From the NCBI GenBank assembly GCA_964596115.1, contig CAZQRW010000003.1:10486-74485 (forward strand): DNA of 64,000 nucleotides, given 5' to 3'. The notes under the pieces were generated by a model. That model was not told the DNA's origin and ran no database searches. It saw only the letters and a list, made by a program, of their open reading frames with translations. Position numbers and translations under genes: made by a program. Source of the DNA: CAZQRW01 sp964596115. Its GTDB lineage: Bacteria; Hydrothermota; UBA3072; B12-G15. Shown one piece after another: positions 43,367-51,691 of this stretch; the stretch's first letter is position 1; each line of letters starts with the position of its first letter.

Positions 43367-44117
43367 GTATCTGAAAAGAACTATTAAAGAAATATTGAAT
43401 TTTGAACCGGAGAATTATAAGGTTAGGCCATTTATAAGGAGGATAAGGTCAAGGATGAGAAGTGTAGGTATAATGGAATATTCTAAATATGCTGATTTCT
43501 TAAAAAATCATCCAGAGGAAGTAATTAAACTCAAAGAGACATTGACCATTAATGTTTCGAAATTTTTCAGGAATCCATCTGTATTTTCCATTATAGAGAA
43601 TGAGATTTTTAAAAGACTTTCTTCTCCTATCACAATATGGAGTGCCGGTTGCGCAACAGGTGAGGAACCTTATACTCTTTCAATGATCTTGTTAGAATCT
43701 GGAAAGACAGGTAAGATCATAGCTACAGATGTTGATGCATCAGCAATAAAAAAAGCACAGGATGGTGTATATGAAAAGACATCCCTCTCGGAAATGTCTC
43801 CCTATATCATTTCTCGGCATTTTAGTAAAGAAAATGGTAAGTATAGAGTAAATGATAATGTCAAAAAACTTGTTGAATTTAGAATTCTTGATCTGAAGGA
43901 GCTTGAAGAATTTAAAATGATTTTTGATGTCATTGTCTGCAGAAATGTATTAATATATCTTTCAAAGGAGTTCCAAGGGGAGCTCATTAAGGGTTTTGCT
44001 AATCATTTAAAGGAGAGAGGATTTCTTATTCTCGGTATGGTGGAGGGAATGTTCGGTATTGGCGAGGATTTCTTCGTTCCATATAATTTAAGGGAGAGAA
44101 TCTACGTAAAAAAATGA
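43350..44117 (+). CDS. cheR: Chemotaxis protein methyltransferase CheR
   Basis: SAM-dependent methyltransferase for receptor glutamates. The 255-residue protein has the N-terminal helical domain (RSRMRSVGIMEYSKYADFL), TLTINVSKFFRNPSVF, the SAM loop WSAGCATGEEPYTLS (97-111), ATDVDASAIKKAQ and VIVCRNVLIYLS. The C-terminal VEGMFGIGEDFFVPYN ends the fold; no CheR pentapeptide-binding extension. It overlaps its neighbours on both sides. Its likely substrate is the six-TM receptor encoded 4 kb downstream. Confidence 0.94.
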   Translation: MDWAFEYLKRTIKEILNFEPENYKVRPFIRRIRSRMRSVGIMEYSKYADFLKNHPEEVIKLKETLTINVSKFFRNPSVFSIIENEIFKRLSSPITIWSAGCATGEEPYTLSMILLESGKTGKIIATDVDASAIKKAQDGVYEKTSLSEMSPYIISRHFSKENGKYRVNDNVKKLVEFRILDLKELEEFKMIFDVIVCRNVLIYLSKEFQGELIKGFANHLKERGFLILGMVEGMFGIGEDFFVPYNLRERIYVKK

Positions 44118-44590
44118 AAAAGTTATTTGTAAAGGTAGGAGATATGAAGGCTGCCAAAGATTCATCCCTGTTAATTACACTTGGGCTTGGCTCATGCGTT
44201 GCAGTAACAATTTATGAACCAGAAAAAAAGATTGGGGCGTTACTCCATTTTCTTTTGCCAGAGGGAGATAGAAACGGAAGTTCACCATTTAAATACGGAG
44301 ATAAAGGCATAGAAATGATGGTTAAAGCTTTGGAAAATTTAGGTGCACAGAGGAACAAAATGGTCGCTAAACTATTCGGGGGGGCATTAATGTTTGCCCA
44401 ATTGATAAGAACACCGGAGAATTCTATAGGGGTGAGAAATTTAAAGAAGGCAAGGGAAGTTCTTAATAGATTAAATATACCAATTGTTGGCGAGGATACA
44501 AACGGTGATTACGGAAGAAGTATTGAGTTTAACCTGAAAGACGGATCAGTTCGTGTTTCCTCGTATAAAGCTGGGGTTAAAGTTATATGA
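44114..44590 (+). CDS. cheD: Chemoreceptor glutamine deamidase CheD
   Basis: Deamidates receptor glutamines and, in Bacillus and Thermotoga, feeds back through CheC. The 158-residue protein has T22, C28 and H45 in TLGLGSCVAVTIY and GALLHFLLPE, matching the Thr/Cys/His catalytic set known from Thermotoga CheD, plus KLFGGALMF and IVGEDTNGDYGRSIEFN. No cheC is visible. ATG 44114 overlaps cheR by 4 nt, and the next ATG overlaps its stop by 4 nt. Confidence 0.94.
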   Translation: MKKLFVKVGDMKAAKDSSLLITLGLGSCVAVTIYEPEKKIGALLHFLLPEGDRNGSSPFKYGDKGIEMMVKALENLGAQRNKMVAKLFGGALMFAQLIRTPENSIGVRNLKKAREVLNRLNIPIVGEDTNGDYGRSIEFNLKDGSVRVSSYKAGVKVI

Positions 44591-45606
44591 TAAGGGTGCT
44601 CGTAGTAGACGATTCGCTATTTATAAGAAGTCTATTAACAGACATACTTGAATCGGAAAAAGATATTGATGTAATCGATACAGCTAAGGATGGGATTGAG
44701 GCAATTTCAAAGACCCTAAACTTTAGGCCAGATGTTATAACAATGGATGTAGAAATGCCTCGTTTAAATGGTATTAAGACCGTTGAAAAAATAATGAAGG
44801 AAAGACCCACGCCAATTATTATGATAAGTGCATACACCAAGAGAAATGCGGAGATAACCCTGGAAGCACTTTCAAAAGGTGCTATTGATTTTATAACCAA
44901 ACCTGGTGGACCTGTAAGTTCGGATATAGGGAAATTGAAGAACGATATAATTACAAAGGTTAAAATAGCCTATAGGGCAAATATTACTTCATTAAATATA
45001 AAACCTACCAGGGATGTAGTACCTGGTTCAGAGAAAAGAACATTTAAAATTGTAGTAATTGCTTCTTCCACTGGTGGCCCAAAGGCACTCTCTCACATAA
45101 TCCCAAGATTACCAAAAGATTTTGCAGGTTCCATTCTCGTTATTCAGCATATGCCAATGGGCTTTACAGGACCACTTGCTGAAAGGCTTGACAGGGTTTC
45201 AAATGTTAAGGTTCTTGAGGGGAAAAATGGAACAAATGTCAGACCTGGAACAGTGTACATTGCTCCCGCAGGTTTTCATATGAAGGTTGATTCGAAATTA
45301 ACTATCTTTTTGACAAAGGATCCTCCTCTGCATGGAGTAAGACCATCTGCAGATGTAACTATGATGGATGTTGCCAGACTTATGCAAAAGAATTCAATTG
45401 GCGTAATTCTGACAGGAATGGGTAGAGATGGTAGTATGGGTGTTAAGCAGATTAAAAAAATGGGTGGTAAAGTAATCGTTCAGGATAAAGAGACTTCTAC
45501 TGTTTATGGAATGCCGAAATCTGCACTTTCCACTATTACTCCTGATATCATTTCCCCTCTTGATAATATTGCAGAGGAAGTGATCAGGTTTATTGAAAAT
45601 GATTGA
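44587..45606 (+). CDS. cheB: Chemotaxis response regulator / protein-glutamate methylesterase CheB
   Basis: A 339-residue CheB with receiver domain (VLVVDDSLFIRSLL; phosphoacceptor D54 in VITMDVEMPR; ISAYTKRNAE; DFITKPGG) and a C-terminal methylesterase domain with the Ser in ASSTGGPKAL, the His in QHMPMGFTGPLAERL and the Asp region GVILTGMGRDGSMG. All catalytic positions are kept. It needs a CheA to phosphorylate it, but none is in the window. It overlaps cheD by 4 nt and the TPR gene by 8 nt. Confidence 0.95.
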   Translation: MIRVLVVDDSLFIRSLLTDILESEKDIDVIDTAKDGIEAISKTLNFRPDVITMDVEMPRLNGIKTVEKIMKERPTPIIMISAYTKRNAEITLEALSKGAIDFITKPGGPVSSDIGKLKNDIITKVKIAYRANITSLNIKPTRDVVPGSEKRTFKIVVIASSTGGPKALSHIIPRLPKDFAGSILVIQHMPMGFTGPLAERLDRVSNVKVLEGKNGTNVRPGTVYIAPAGFHMKVDSKLTIFLTKDPPLHGVRPSADVTMMDVARLMQKNSIGVILTGMGRDGSMGVKQIKKMGGKVIVQDKETSTVYGMPKSALSTITPDIISPLDNIAEEVIRFIEND

Positions 45607-46363
45607 AGAAATAGAAAACAGGATAAAAGAAATTGAAGATAAAATAAGAAAAAAGAAGGATTTTACTATTGAACTTAAATTACTTAAAAAAGAATTTTTA
45701 AAATACAAGGCTTATATATTTTCTGTCGAAAATAGAATACAGGATATCGAGGCAAAACTAGCCCCTGCCAGGATGATGGGAAAGTTGAGGTCTGCTGATG
45801 TTGATATTCAAACTCTTCTGGATAGTGCCTGGAATAATATAGTAAATGGTAATTATAAGGAAGCCGTTAAAGTGTTAAAAAAAGCACGAGCCCTTTCTCC
45901 AAATAATGAAAAAGTTCATTTATATCTGGGTTGGGCATTTACTTTACTTGGGAAGTATAATGAGGCAATGGCTGCCTATCAAAATGTGCTAAAAAAAGAT
46001 CCCTTTAATCAACTTGCTTTGACAAATATAGGATTTATTAATTACAAATTAGGAATATATGGAGAGGCAATCGAAAGATTATCAAAAATAATAAAGGAAA
46101 ATAAAGATAGACTGGCTGTATTGTATGCAAATTTTTATCTTGGCATAATATATTATGAAAGAGAAATGTATTTTGATGCCATTGAATTTTTTAATAAGGC
46201 AATAAAGGCTGGACCAAATCTTTTTGAAGCATACTATTATCTTGGAAAGGCATATATGAAGTCAGGAAATAAGAAATTAGGTGATGAGGTCTGGGATAAG
46301 TTGCTGTCTTTAAAGACAACGAATATATGGTCTCAGAAGATCGAGGAGGAAAGAAATGGTTGA
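45599..46363 (+). CDS. Coiled-coil/TPR protein
   Basis: A 254-residue protein. The first ~55 residues are a charged coiled coil (EEIENRIKEIEDKIRKKKDF). From about residue 75 there are four to five TPR units: WNNIVNGNYKEAVKVLKKARALSP, NEKVHLYLGWAFTLLGKYNEAM, LALTNIGFINYKLGIYGEAI, and FYLGIIYYEREMYFDAIEFF. No catalytic motif. I choose ATG 45599, which overlaps the cheB stop by 8 nt; TTG 45593 is 2 codons earlier in frame. It is the second TPR protein of the cluster, probably a scaffold. Its last 8 nt overlap the ExeA-like gene. Confidence 0.8.
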   Translation: MIEEIENRIKEIEDKIRKKKDFTIELKLLKKEFLKYKAYIFSVENRIQDIEAKLAPARMMGKLRSADVDIQTLLDSAWNNIVNGNYKEAVKVLKKARALSPNNEKVHLYLGWAFTLLGKYNEAMAAYQNVLKKDPFNQLALTNIGFINYKLGIYGEAIERLSKIIKENKDRLAVLYANFYLGIIYYEREMYFDAIEFFNKAIKAGPNLFEAYYYLGKAYMKSGNKKLGDEVWDKLLSLKTTNIWSQKIEEERNG

Positions 46364-47168
46364 AGAATATTGGGGTTTTAAGCTTAAGCCCTTTCTGAAT
46401 ACGCCTGATACTCAATTTTTATTCAGAAGCGAGTGTTTTAATGAAGGGTATGCCAGAATTTTATACAATATTAAAGAAATCAGGGGAGGACTGACATTGA
46501 TTACCGGAGAAATTGGCAGTGGTAAAACATACCTTGCCTATGCTTTGAAAGAAGATCTTGGCAAAGAAGGGGAACCAGTGGTTCTTCTAACAAACCCCAC
46601 TTTTTCTCCTACTGGCTTTTTGAAAACTATAATTGAACAATTTGGCATTGGAGAAAACGAAAAGATCTCGAGATACAGGGTGAAACTTTTAAAGAAGATA
46701 GAGAATATTCTTAATGAAATCAAGAGAGAGGGTAAAAATGCAGTTATTATGATTGATGAAGCCCAGGTGTTGAGGAAAGCCTTATTAGAGGAGATAAGAT
46801 TACTGCTTAACTTTGAAGATAAAGATGGTAAACTTTTGCAAATCGTAATGCTAGGGCAGCCCGAAATGGCAAAAAAAATCAAAAAAATGCCTCAGGTTAA
46901 ACAAAGAATAAATGTTAGGTACCATATTGGACCTCTCAGTAAGGAGGAAACTATAGAATATATTTCTCATAGATTAAATGTTGCAGGTGGTGAGATAAAT
47001 ATATTTAAAAAAGAAGCAATTGATAGAATATTTAAATATTCTAAAGGAATACCCAGGGTTATAAACAATATTGCACAAAATGCATTATTTGTTGGTATGA
47101 GTATGGAGGCTAAAAATATAAATGGAGAAATAATAGATGCAGTAGCAGTAGATTTGAGGATATTATAG
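46356..47168 (+). CDS. ExeA/GspA-like AAA+ ATPase
   Basis: A 270-residue ATPase that begins with the ExeA-family opening EEYWGFKLKPFLNTPD. It has Walker A GEIGSGKT (51-58), Walker B NAVIMIDEAQ, sensor-like QIVMLGQPEM, and the arginine region QRINVRYHIGPLS with SHRLNVAG and GIPRVINNI. Full-length ExeA (with GspB) has a C-terminal membrane segment and peptidoglycan-binding domain and helps secretin assembly. This protein stops after the AAA+ core, so it is a soluble version. Such ATPases accompany type II secretion and type IV pili, which would fit pilT upstream. Confidence 0.85.
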   Translation: MVEEYWGFKLKPFLNTPDTQFLFRSECFNEGYARILYNIKEIRGGLTLITGEIGSGKTYLAYALKEDLGKEGEPVVLLTNPTFSPTGFLKTIIEQFGIGENEKISRYRVKLLKKIENILNEIKREGKNAVIMIDEAQVLRKALLEEIRLLLNFEDKDGKLLQIVMLGQPEMAKKIKKMPQVKQRINVRYHIGPLSKEETIEYISHRLNVAGGEINIFKKEAIDRIFKYSKGIPRVINNIAQNALFVGMSMEAKNINGEIIDAVAVDLRIL

Positions 47169-47169
47169 A

Positions 47170-47862
47170 ATGAAAAAGAGAAAAAAGATTTCCTTCCAAA
47201 AAATGCTTGAATTAAAGGAAAAATCAGAAAAGAAGATAAATAAATCAATAAAGAGTAAAACGGTTAAGGCAGAGGCTGCAAATATCAAGGAAGAACCAAA
47301 GCAACCAGCAAAGCTATCAGTACAGAAACAGCACAAAAAAATAGAAAAGGAGCAGAAAATAGTTGAGGATACAGGTTTACCGTTATTAGAACCAAATCAG
47401 ATAGATAAAGGTAAAGCCATTGTGTTAGATGAAATTTTGGTAGTAAAGATAAAAAACGAATTTTATGGACTTCCGGTTGAGTATGTCACTGAAATATCAG
47501 AGCTTAAGGCCGTCCCAACACCTGATATGCCTGATTTCATCGCAGGTATAGTTGAAGTAAGAGAGAAGGTTATTCCAGTTATTGATCTTGCGGCAAGATT
47601 TGGTCTTGGGAAAATAGAAGGTAAAGTTTTACCTGTAGTTATAATTAATGTAGGAGATGAATCAATCGGTTTTCAAATCGAGAAGATCATTGAAATAGAA
47701 AAAATGAAAGACAGGGTAATAATGGCTTTACCAGATAACTTTAAGGAGAGATATCTTTTAGGAGCAATTGAATATAAAGGCAGGGTTTTAGCGATTATTG
47801 ACCCCGGTTCCCTTCTAAGAGAAAGTGAATATAAGGGATTAAAGAAGATTAGAAATGAATAG
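47170..47862 (+). CDS. cheW: CheW-domain protein with charged N-terminal extension
   Basis: A 230-residue adaptor. Residues 1-85 are Lys/Glu-rich and probably disordered or helical (KKRKKISFQKMLELKEKSEKK). A complete CheW domain follows from about 92: LVVKIKNEFYGLPVEYVTEIS, VPTPDMPDFIAGIVEVREKVIPVIDLAARFGL, and IGFQIEKIIEIEKM. CheW normally links receptors to CheA. The long charged extension is unusual and could bind nucleoid, membrane or the AAA+ proteins. It starts 1 nt after the ExeA-like stop and overlaps the receptor gene by 8 nt. Confidence 0.88.
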   Translation: MKKRKKISFQKMLELKEKSEKKINKSIKSKTVKAEAANIKEEPKQPAKLSVQKQHKKIEKEQKIVEDTGLPLLEPNQIDKGKAIVLDEILVVKIKNEFYGLPVEYVTEISELKAVPTPDMPDFIAGIVEVREKVIPVIDLAARFGLGKIEGKVLPVVIINVGDESIGFQIEKIIEIEKMKDRVIMALPDNFKERYLLGAIEYKGRVLAIIDPGSLLRESEYKGLKKIRNE

Positions 47863-49537
47863 CATATCAAAAAAATATGCACTTTATACAGTTTTACCAG
47901 GAATTGTAGGCACTATTCCTGTTGAGATTGTGGGTATAAGGTTTTATGCAGGTTTACCAGCAGAAAGACTACTTCCCCTATGCCTTTTAGTTTTTATCAT
48001 TGCATCATCCTTATCCGTTATTTATTATTTTTTTCACTATTACAGGATGGAAAGGATTATTTCGGAAGATAATGCGAATGGATTGTTCCAGAGTCCAATC
48101 ATTTCTGGAATTCATACATTGATAAATTTTGCTATTTTGGCCCCAATAATTTTTGTTATATATAATCACTTTAATGAACTTATTAGCAATACACAAATTG
48201 GTAAGGTGTTTTTGGTCAATATTTTTGCAGGTTTGATTGTATCGGGGATTGTATACCCCCTTGGGGAATTGATAATAATGCCATATCTATACAAATATGA
48301 ACGAAAATTTAAAGGGATATCTTTATTTGTAAAATTATGCATTGTTCTATTAATTGGGTTAATCTTTTCGTGGTTTACTGGTGTACTATTTATCCGATAT
48401 AATCCATCGATATTTCTAATTTTATTGCCCATTTTTCTGACGCTTCTAACAATATTCAGAGTTCTTAAACCAATGAGGCTTTTTAATGAAGGCTTAGACC
48501 AATTTATCTCTGATAAACCCAATCTAAGGTTGAAGATGAAAGTAAAGACAGGCGATGAATTCGAAGATCTGTCTGAGAAGGTAAATAAGTTTGTAGAAAT
48601 AGTATCAGAGATTGTTAGTAGAATTAAAGAAATCTCAGAAAAAATGATGAAATCTTCAGAATCAATTTCTACCTTATGTAAGAAATTAGCATCTTCTATC
48701 AAGGAAATTATCAGCAGTATTAATAAACTCAACAATGAAAATATTAATTCTCACCAATATGTAAAGCATGTTAACGTAGAAGCTAGAAACGTCACTTCAA
48801 TGGCAGAGAATATTGAATCTCAAATGAAAATGCTAACAAAAGTTACACAGGATTCAGATAAAAGAGCAGTTGAAGGAGAAAAAAAGGCAGAAGAGGTTCT
48901 TTCGAGGATAAAAGAGAATATCAACTCTATAAAGTCAACAGAGGAGAGAATGAAGGACCTTATTGCAACTGTTCAAGAGGTTAACAGTTTTGCAGATATT
49001 TTATCAGAAGTGACAGAGGATACAGATCTCCTTTCATTGAATGCTTCAGTAGAAGCTGCCCGTGCTGGGGAATACGGTAAAGGATTTGCAATAATTGCAG
49101 AAGAAATAAGAGGGCTCTCTAACCAATCAAAGGAATATCTTGATAGAGTTGTTTCAGTCTTAGATAGAGTAACCACTGCTTTTGAAAACTTCAGGAATAC
49201 ACTTTCAGAAGGTATTAGCAAGATTTCAGGAAGTGTGGAATCAATGGATAATATTAAGGGTGCATTAAGTGAGATATCAGAAAATGTTACACTTGGTACC
49301 AATATGACAAATCAGGTATCTGATACTATCAAAGAGGAAATAAATAGTATATCAAAGTTGTATAGTGTAATAAGCAATGTTTCTGAGACCTTTGGGGCAA
49401 CTACTTCTGCTATAGAGGGAATTTCTTCTTCTTTAGAAGAACAAATGGCATCGATGGAGGAACTTAAAGGTATGACGGAAAACATGCTAAAAGTTTCCCA
49501 AGAGATGAAATTATCTATTGAGAGGTTCGAGGTTTGA
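47855..49537 (+). CDS. Methyl-accepting chemotaxis protein with six-TM N-terminus and no ligand domain
   Basis: A 560-residue receptor. The N-terminal ~200 residues hold six predicted membrane segments, about 8-27, 37-58, 85-104, 119-140, 155-176 and 180-198, with only short loops and no periplasmic sensor domain. A HAMP-like connector (FRVLKPMRLFNEGLDQFI to LSEKVNKFVEIV) leads into the long cytoplasmic coiled coil. The signalling tip is DTDLLSLNASVEAARAGEYG with GFAIIAEEIRGLSNQS after it. The layout resembles 6TM-HAMP signalling proteins and suggests sensing within the membrane or through a partner. No C-terminal CheR-tethering pentapeptide is visible. Confidence 0.9.
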   Translation: MNSISKKYALYTVLPGIVGTIPVEIVGIRFYAGLPAERLLPLCLLVFIIASSLSVIYYFFHYYRMERIISEDNANGLFQSPIISGIHTLINFAILAPIIFVIYNHFNELISNTQIGKVFLVNIFAGLIVSGIVYPLGELIIMPYLYKYERKFKGISLFVKLCIVLLIGLIFSWFTGVLFIRYNPSIFLILLPIFLTLLTIFRVLKPMRLFNEGLDQFISDKPNLRLKMKVKTGDEFEDLSEKVNKFVEIVSEIVSRIKEISEKMMKSSESISTLCKKLASSIKEIISSINKLNNENINSHQYVKHVNVEARNVTSMAENIESQMKMLTKVTQDSDKRAVEGEKKAEEVLSRIKENINSIKSTEERMKDLIATVQEVNSFADILSEVTEDTDLLSLNASVEAARAGEYGKGFAIIAEEIRGLSNQSKEYLDRVVSVLDRVTTAFENFRNTLSEGISKISGSVESMDNIKGALSEISENVTLGTNMTNQVSDTIKEEINSISKLYSVISNVSETFGATTSAIEGISSSLEEQMASMEELKGMTENMLKVSQEMKLSIERFEV

Positions 49538-49962
49538 AATATTTGATTTTTAATTTAGGTGAGAATACATTTGGAATTTCCATAGATAAAGTTAAAGAGC
49601 TTGTAAAATTTAAAAGGTTGCGTAGGTTGTCGCAAATGCCTAAGTGGCTTTCGGGAATAGTTTCTTATAGAAAAGAGAATTATGGATATGTAAGATTGTG
49701 GGAGATTCTTAAGACCCCCTCCCCTGAAAAGGAAATAATTCTTTTTTTAACAGGGGTTGATCTGGTAAGCTTTGGTATTGGTAATTTGGCAGGGATCAAA
49801 GACATTTCAGTAAAGGGGGTATCACACTCTTTTTTAAGGCTAAAGTATATAGAAGGGATTGGTAATTTAAATGGTAATATTGTATTAATTATTTCTCCTG
49901 TAAATCTTATTGGATCAAGGAAAATAAATACGATTAAACAGTTACTTAAGGGGAGAAAATGA
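49534..49962 (+). CDS. Divergent second CheW-like protein
   Basis: A 142-residue protein with a CheW-like pattern: YLIFNLGENTFGISIDKVKELV, RLSQMPKWLSGIVSYRKENYGYVRLWEIL, and a final GNIVLIISPVNLI. Several canonical positions differ, notably the usual GxxxxRGxVxPVIDL block, which here is GIVSYRKENYGYVRLWEI. It overlaps the receptor by 4 nt and cinA by 4 nt. It may be a second adaptor giving the array a different partner, or an adaptor for one of the AAA+ or TPR proteins. Family assignment rests on pattern and context. Confidence 0.7.
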   Translation: MKYLIFNLGENTFGISIDKVKELVKFKRLRRLSQMPKWLSGIVSYRKENYGYVRLWEILKTPSPEKEIILFLTGVDLVSFGIGNLAGIKDISVKGVSHSFLRLKYIEGIGNLNGNIVLIISPVNLIGSRKINTIKQLLKGRK

Positions 49963-51167
49963 GGAAGAAAGCATCTGTTATTGCAATCGGAAATGAAATT
50001 TTAATGGGGGAAATAACAGATACAAACTCTACTTTTATTTCAAGAAAATTGTTTGAAAAAGGTATATTGACAGTCGTCAGATTGCAGATACCAGATAAAA
50101 GAGAAGATATTGAGCAGGCCTTGAGATTCTGTATGGAAAAAAGTAATATTATTATTACCACAGGTGGTTTGGGCCCAACGAATGATGATATCACAAAGAA
50201 GACAATTGCCAATTTTCTTGGCAGAGATCTTGTACTTGTGGATGATTTAAAAAATTGGGTAGAGGGTTTTTTTCAACGCAGAGGAATTCCAATGTCAGAT
50301 GTGAATCTATCTCAGGCAGAGATTATAGAAGGTTCAAGATATATAATGAATCCTATTGGCACTGCTCCCGCCATTATCATAAATGTAGGCAAGAAAAAGA
50401 TTGCAATGTTTCCAGGTGTACCATCAGAGTTATATGTAATGTTTGATAAATTTCTTGAAGGAATAGAGGGGAGTATACCAGTTACTACATTGCTCAGGAC
50501 AACTGGAATAGCAGAATCGGACATATATAACGAGGTGAAAAAGGATGCACCCCAAAAGATACAAAAGATTATATATTATTATCCTACCTGGAGAGGAGTT
50601 GATTTAAGAATAGTGAGTTATGATATTGATTTACAAAAAGATGCAGTTAATTTTTTAAAGCATAAATTCGGCAACTATATTTATTCGTTAGAAGAAAAAG
50701 AGATTGAAGAAATTGTTGGCATTATGTTGAGGAATAAAGGCATTTCAATTTCTGTTGCTGAATCCTGCACGGGTGGTCTGGTTGCAGATTATATAACTGA
50801 CGTTCCTGGCAGCTCGGATTATTTTATTGGAGGAGTGGTTACATACTCAAATAAATCCAAGATAAACATCCTTGGTGTAAGGCAAAATGATATCGACAGA
50901 TTTGGTGCCGTAAGTGAAATAGTCGCAAGGGAGATGGCTGAAGGTGTTAAAAGTTTATTTAATGCTGATATTGGGGTTTCAACAACGGGTATTGCGGGCC
51001 CTACGGGTGAGAGACCGGGGAAGCCATTGGGACTTGTTTATATGGCAGTATCTTACAAAAATGAGACCATTGTTAAAAAACAAATTTTTCTTTCGCCACG
51101 AAAAAGGGTAAAGGTAGCAGCCGCAACCTTCCTCCTTAATATGGTCAGGGAGGTAATAAAGGGATGA
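49959..51167 (+). CDS. cinA: CinA-like protein (nicotinamide mononucleotide deamidase / competence-damage protein)
   Basis: A 402-residue full-length CinA. The N-terminal MoCF-type domain (about 1-165) has IAIGNEILMGEITDTNS and ITTGGLGPTNDDITKK. The C-terminal amidase domain (about 245-400) has SVAESCTGGLVADYITDVPG, GGVVTYSNKSKINILGV and STTGIAGPTG. Such enzymes deamidate NMN and can hydrolyse ADP-ribose. cinA-thpR-recA is a recurrent neighbourhood. It overlaps the CheW-like gene by 4 nt, so the recombination genes seem co-transcribed with the signalling genes. Confidence 0.94.
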   Translation: MRKKASVIAIGNEILMGEITDTNSTFISRKLFEKGILTVVRLQIPDKREDIEQALRFCMEKSNIIITTGGLGPTNDDITKKTIANFLGRDLVLVDDLKNWVEGFFQRRGIPMSDVNLSQAEIIEGSRYIMNPIGTAPAIIINVGKKKIAMFPGVPSELYVMFDKFLEGIEGSIPVTTLLRTTGIAESDIYNEVKKDAPQKIQKIIYYYPTWRGVDLRIVSYDIDLQKDAVNFLKHKFGNYIYSLEEKEIEEIVGIMLRNKGISISVAESCTGGLVADYITDVPGSSDYFIGGVVTYSNKSKINILGVRQNDIDRFGAVSEIVAREMAEGVKSLFNADIGVSTTGIAGPTGERPGKPLGLVYMAVSYKNETIVKKQIFLSPRKRVKVAAATFLLNMVREVIKG

Positions 51168-51691
51168 GATTATTTTTTGGTATTGATATACCTTTAGATG
51201 CAAAAGAGGCAATTTTTCAACTAACACATTTATTCTCAGCAAACTCAGTAAGGGTAAAATGGGTAAGAAAGGAAAACCTACATATTACCCTTCGATTTTT
51301 GGGAGATAACGATCCCCACAAAGTGTTAGAAATTATAGGGAATTCTTGCCCTGAAGAACCTTTTTATATAAGTCTAAAATCTATTGGAGCATTTCCTAAT
51401 CGTTTAAAGCCGAGAATTTTATGGGTTGGCGTTGAGACAGGTGAAGAAAAGGTAAGATCTATCTATAAATGGCTTGATGAAAGATTAAATTCTCTTAAGC
51501 TGAAAAAGGAGAATAATTTTCTTCCTCATATTACCTTTGGGAGAGTAAAGCAGGGGAGGCTTAAAATCCCTCCTTTGGATTTTGAGTATCCTGAGTTTAA
51601 GATTGATAGGTTTTACCTGTTTAGTTCGGTTTTAAAAATAGGGGGACCGGAATACAGTAAAATTAGCGAAATTAAACTGGGAGGGAGATGA
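51164..51691 (+). CDS. thpR: RNA 2',3'-cyclic phosphodiesterase
   Basis: A 175-residue 2H phosphoesterase (LigT). It begins MRLFFGIDIPLDAKEAI and has both catalytic HxTx motifs, HITL in ENLHITLRFLGD and HITF in FLPHITFGRVK. These enzymes open 2',3'-cyclic phosphates in RNA. It overlaps cinA by 4 nt and the membrane protein gene by 4 nt. With the archease at 11683 it is a second gene hinting at RNA-end processing. Confidence 0.92.
   Translation: MRLFFGIDIPLDAKEAIFQLTHLFSANSVRVKWVRKENLHITLRFLGDNDPHKVLEIIGNSCPEEPFYISLKSIGAFPNRLKPRILWVGVETGEEKVRSIYKWLDERLNSLKLKKENNFLPHITFGRVKQGRLKIPPLDFEYPEFKIDRFYLFSSVLKIGGPEYSKISEIKLGGR

Noticed and set aside
48166..48735. 189-codon minus-strand ORF
   Set aside because: Antisense of the chemoreceptor membrane region; no independent support.
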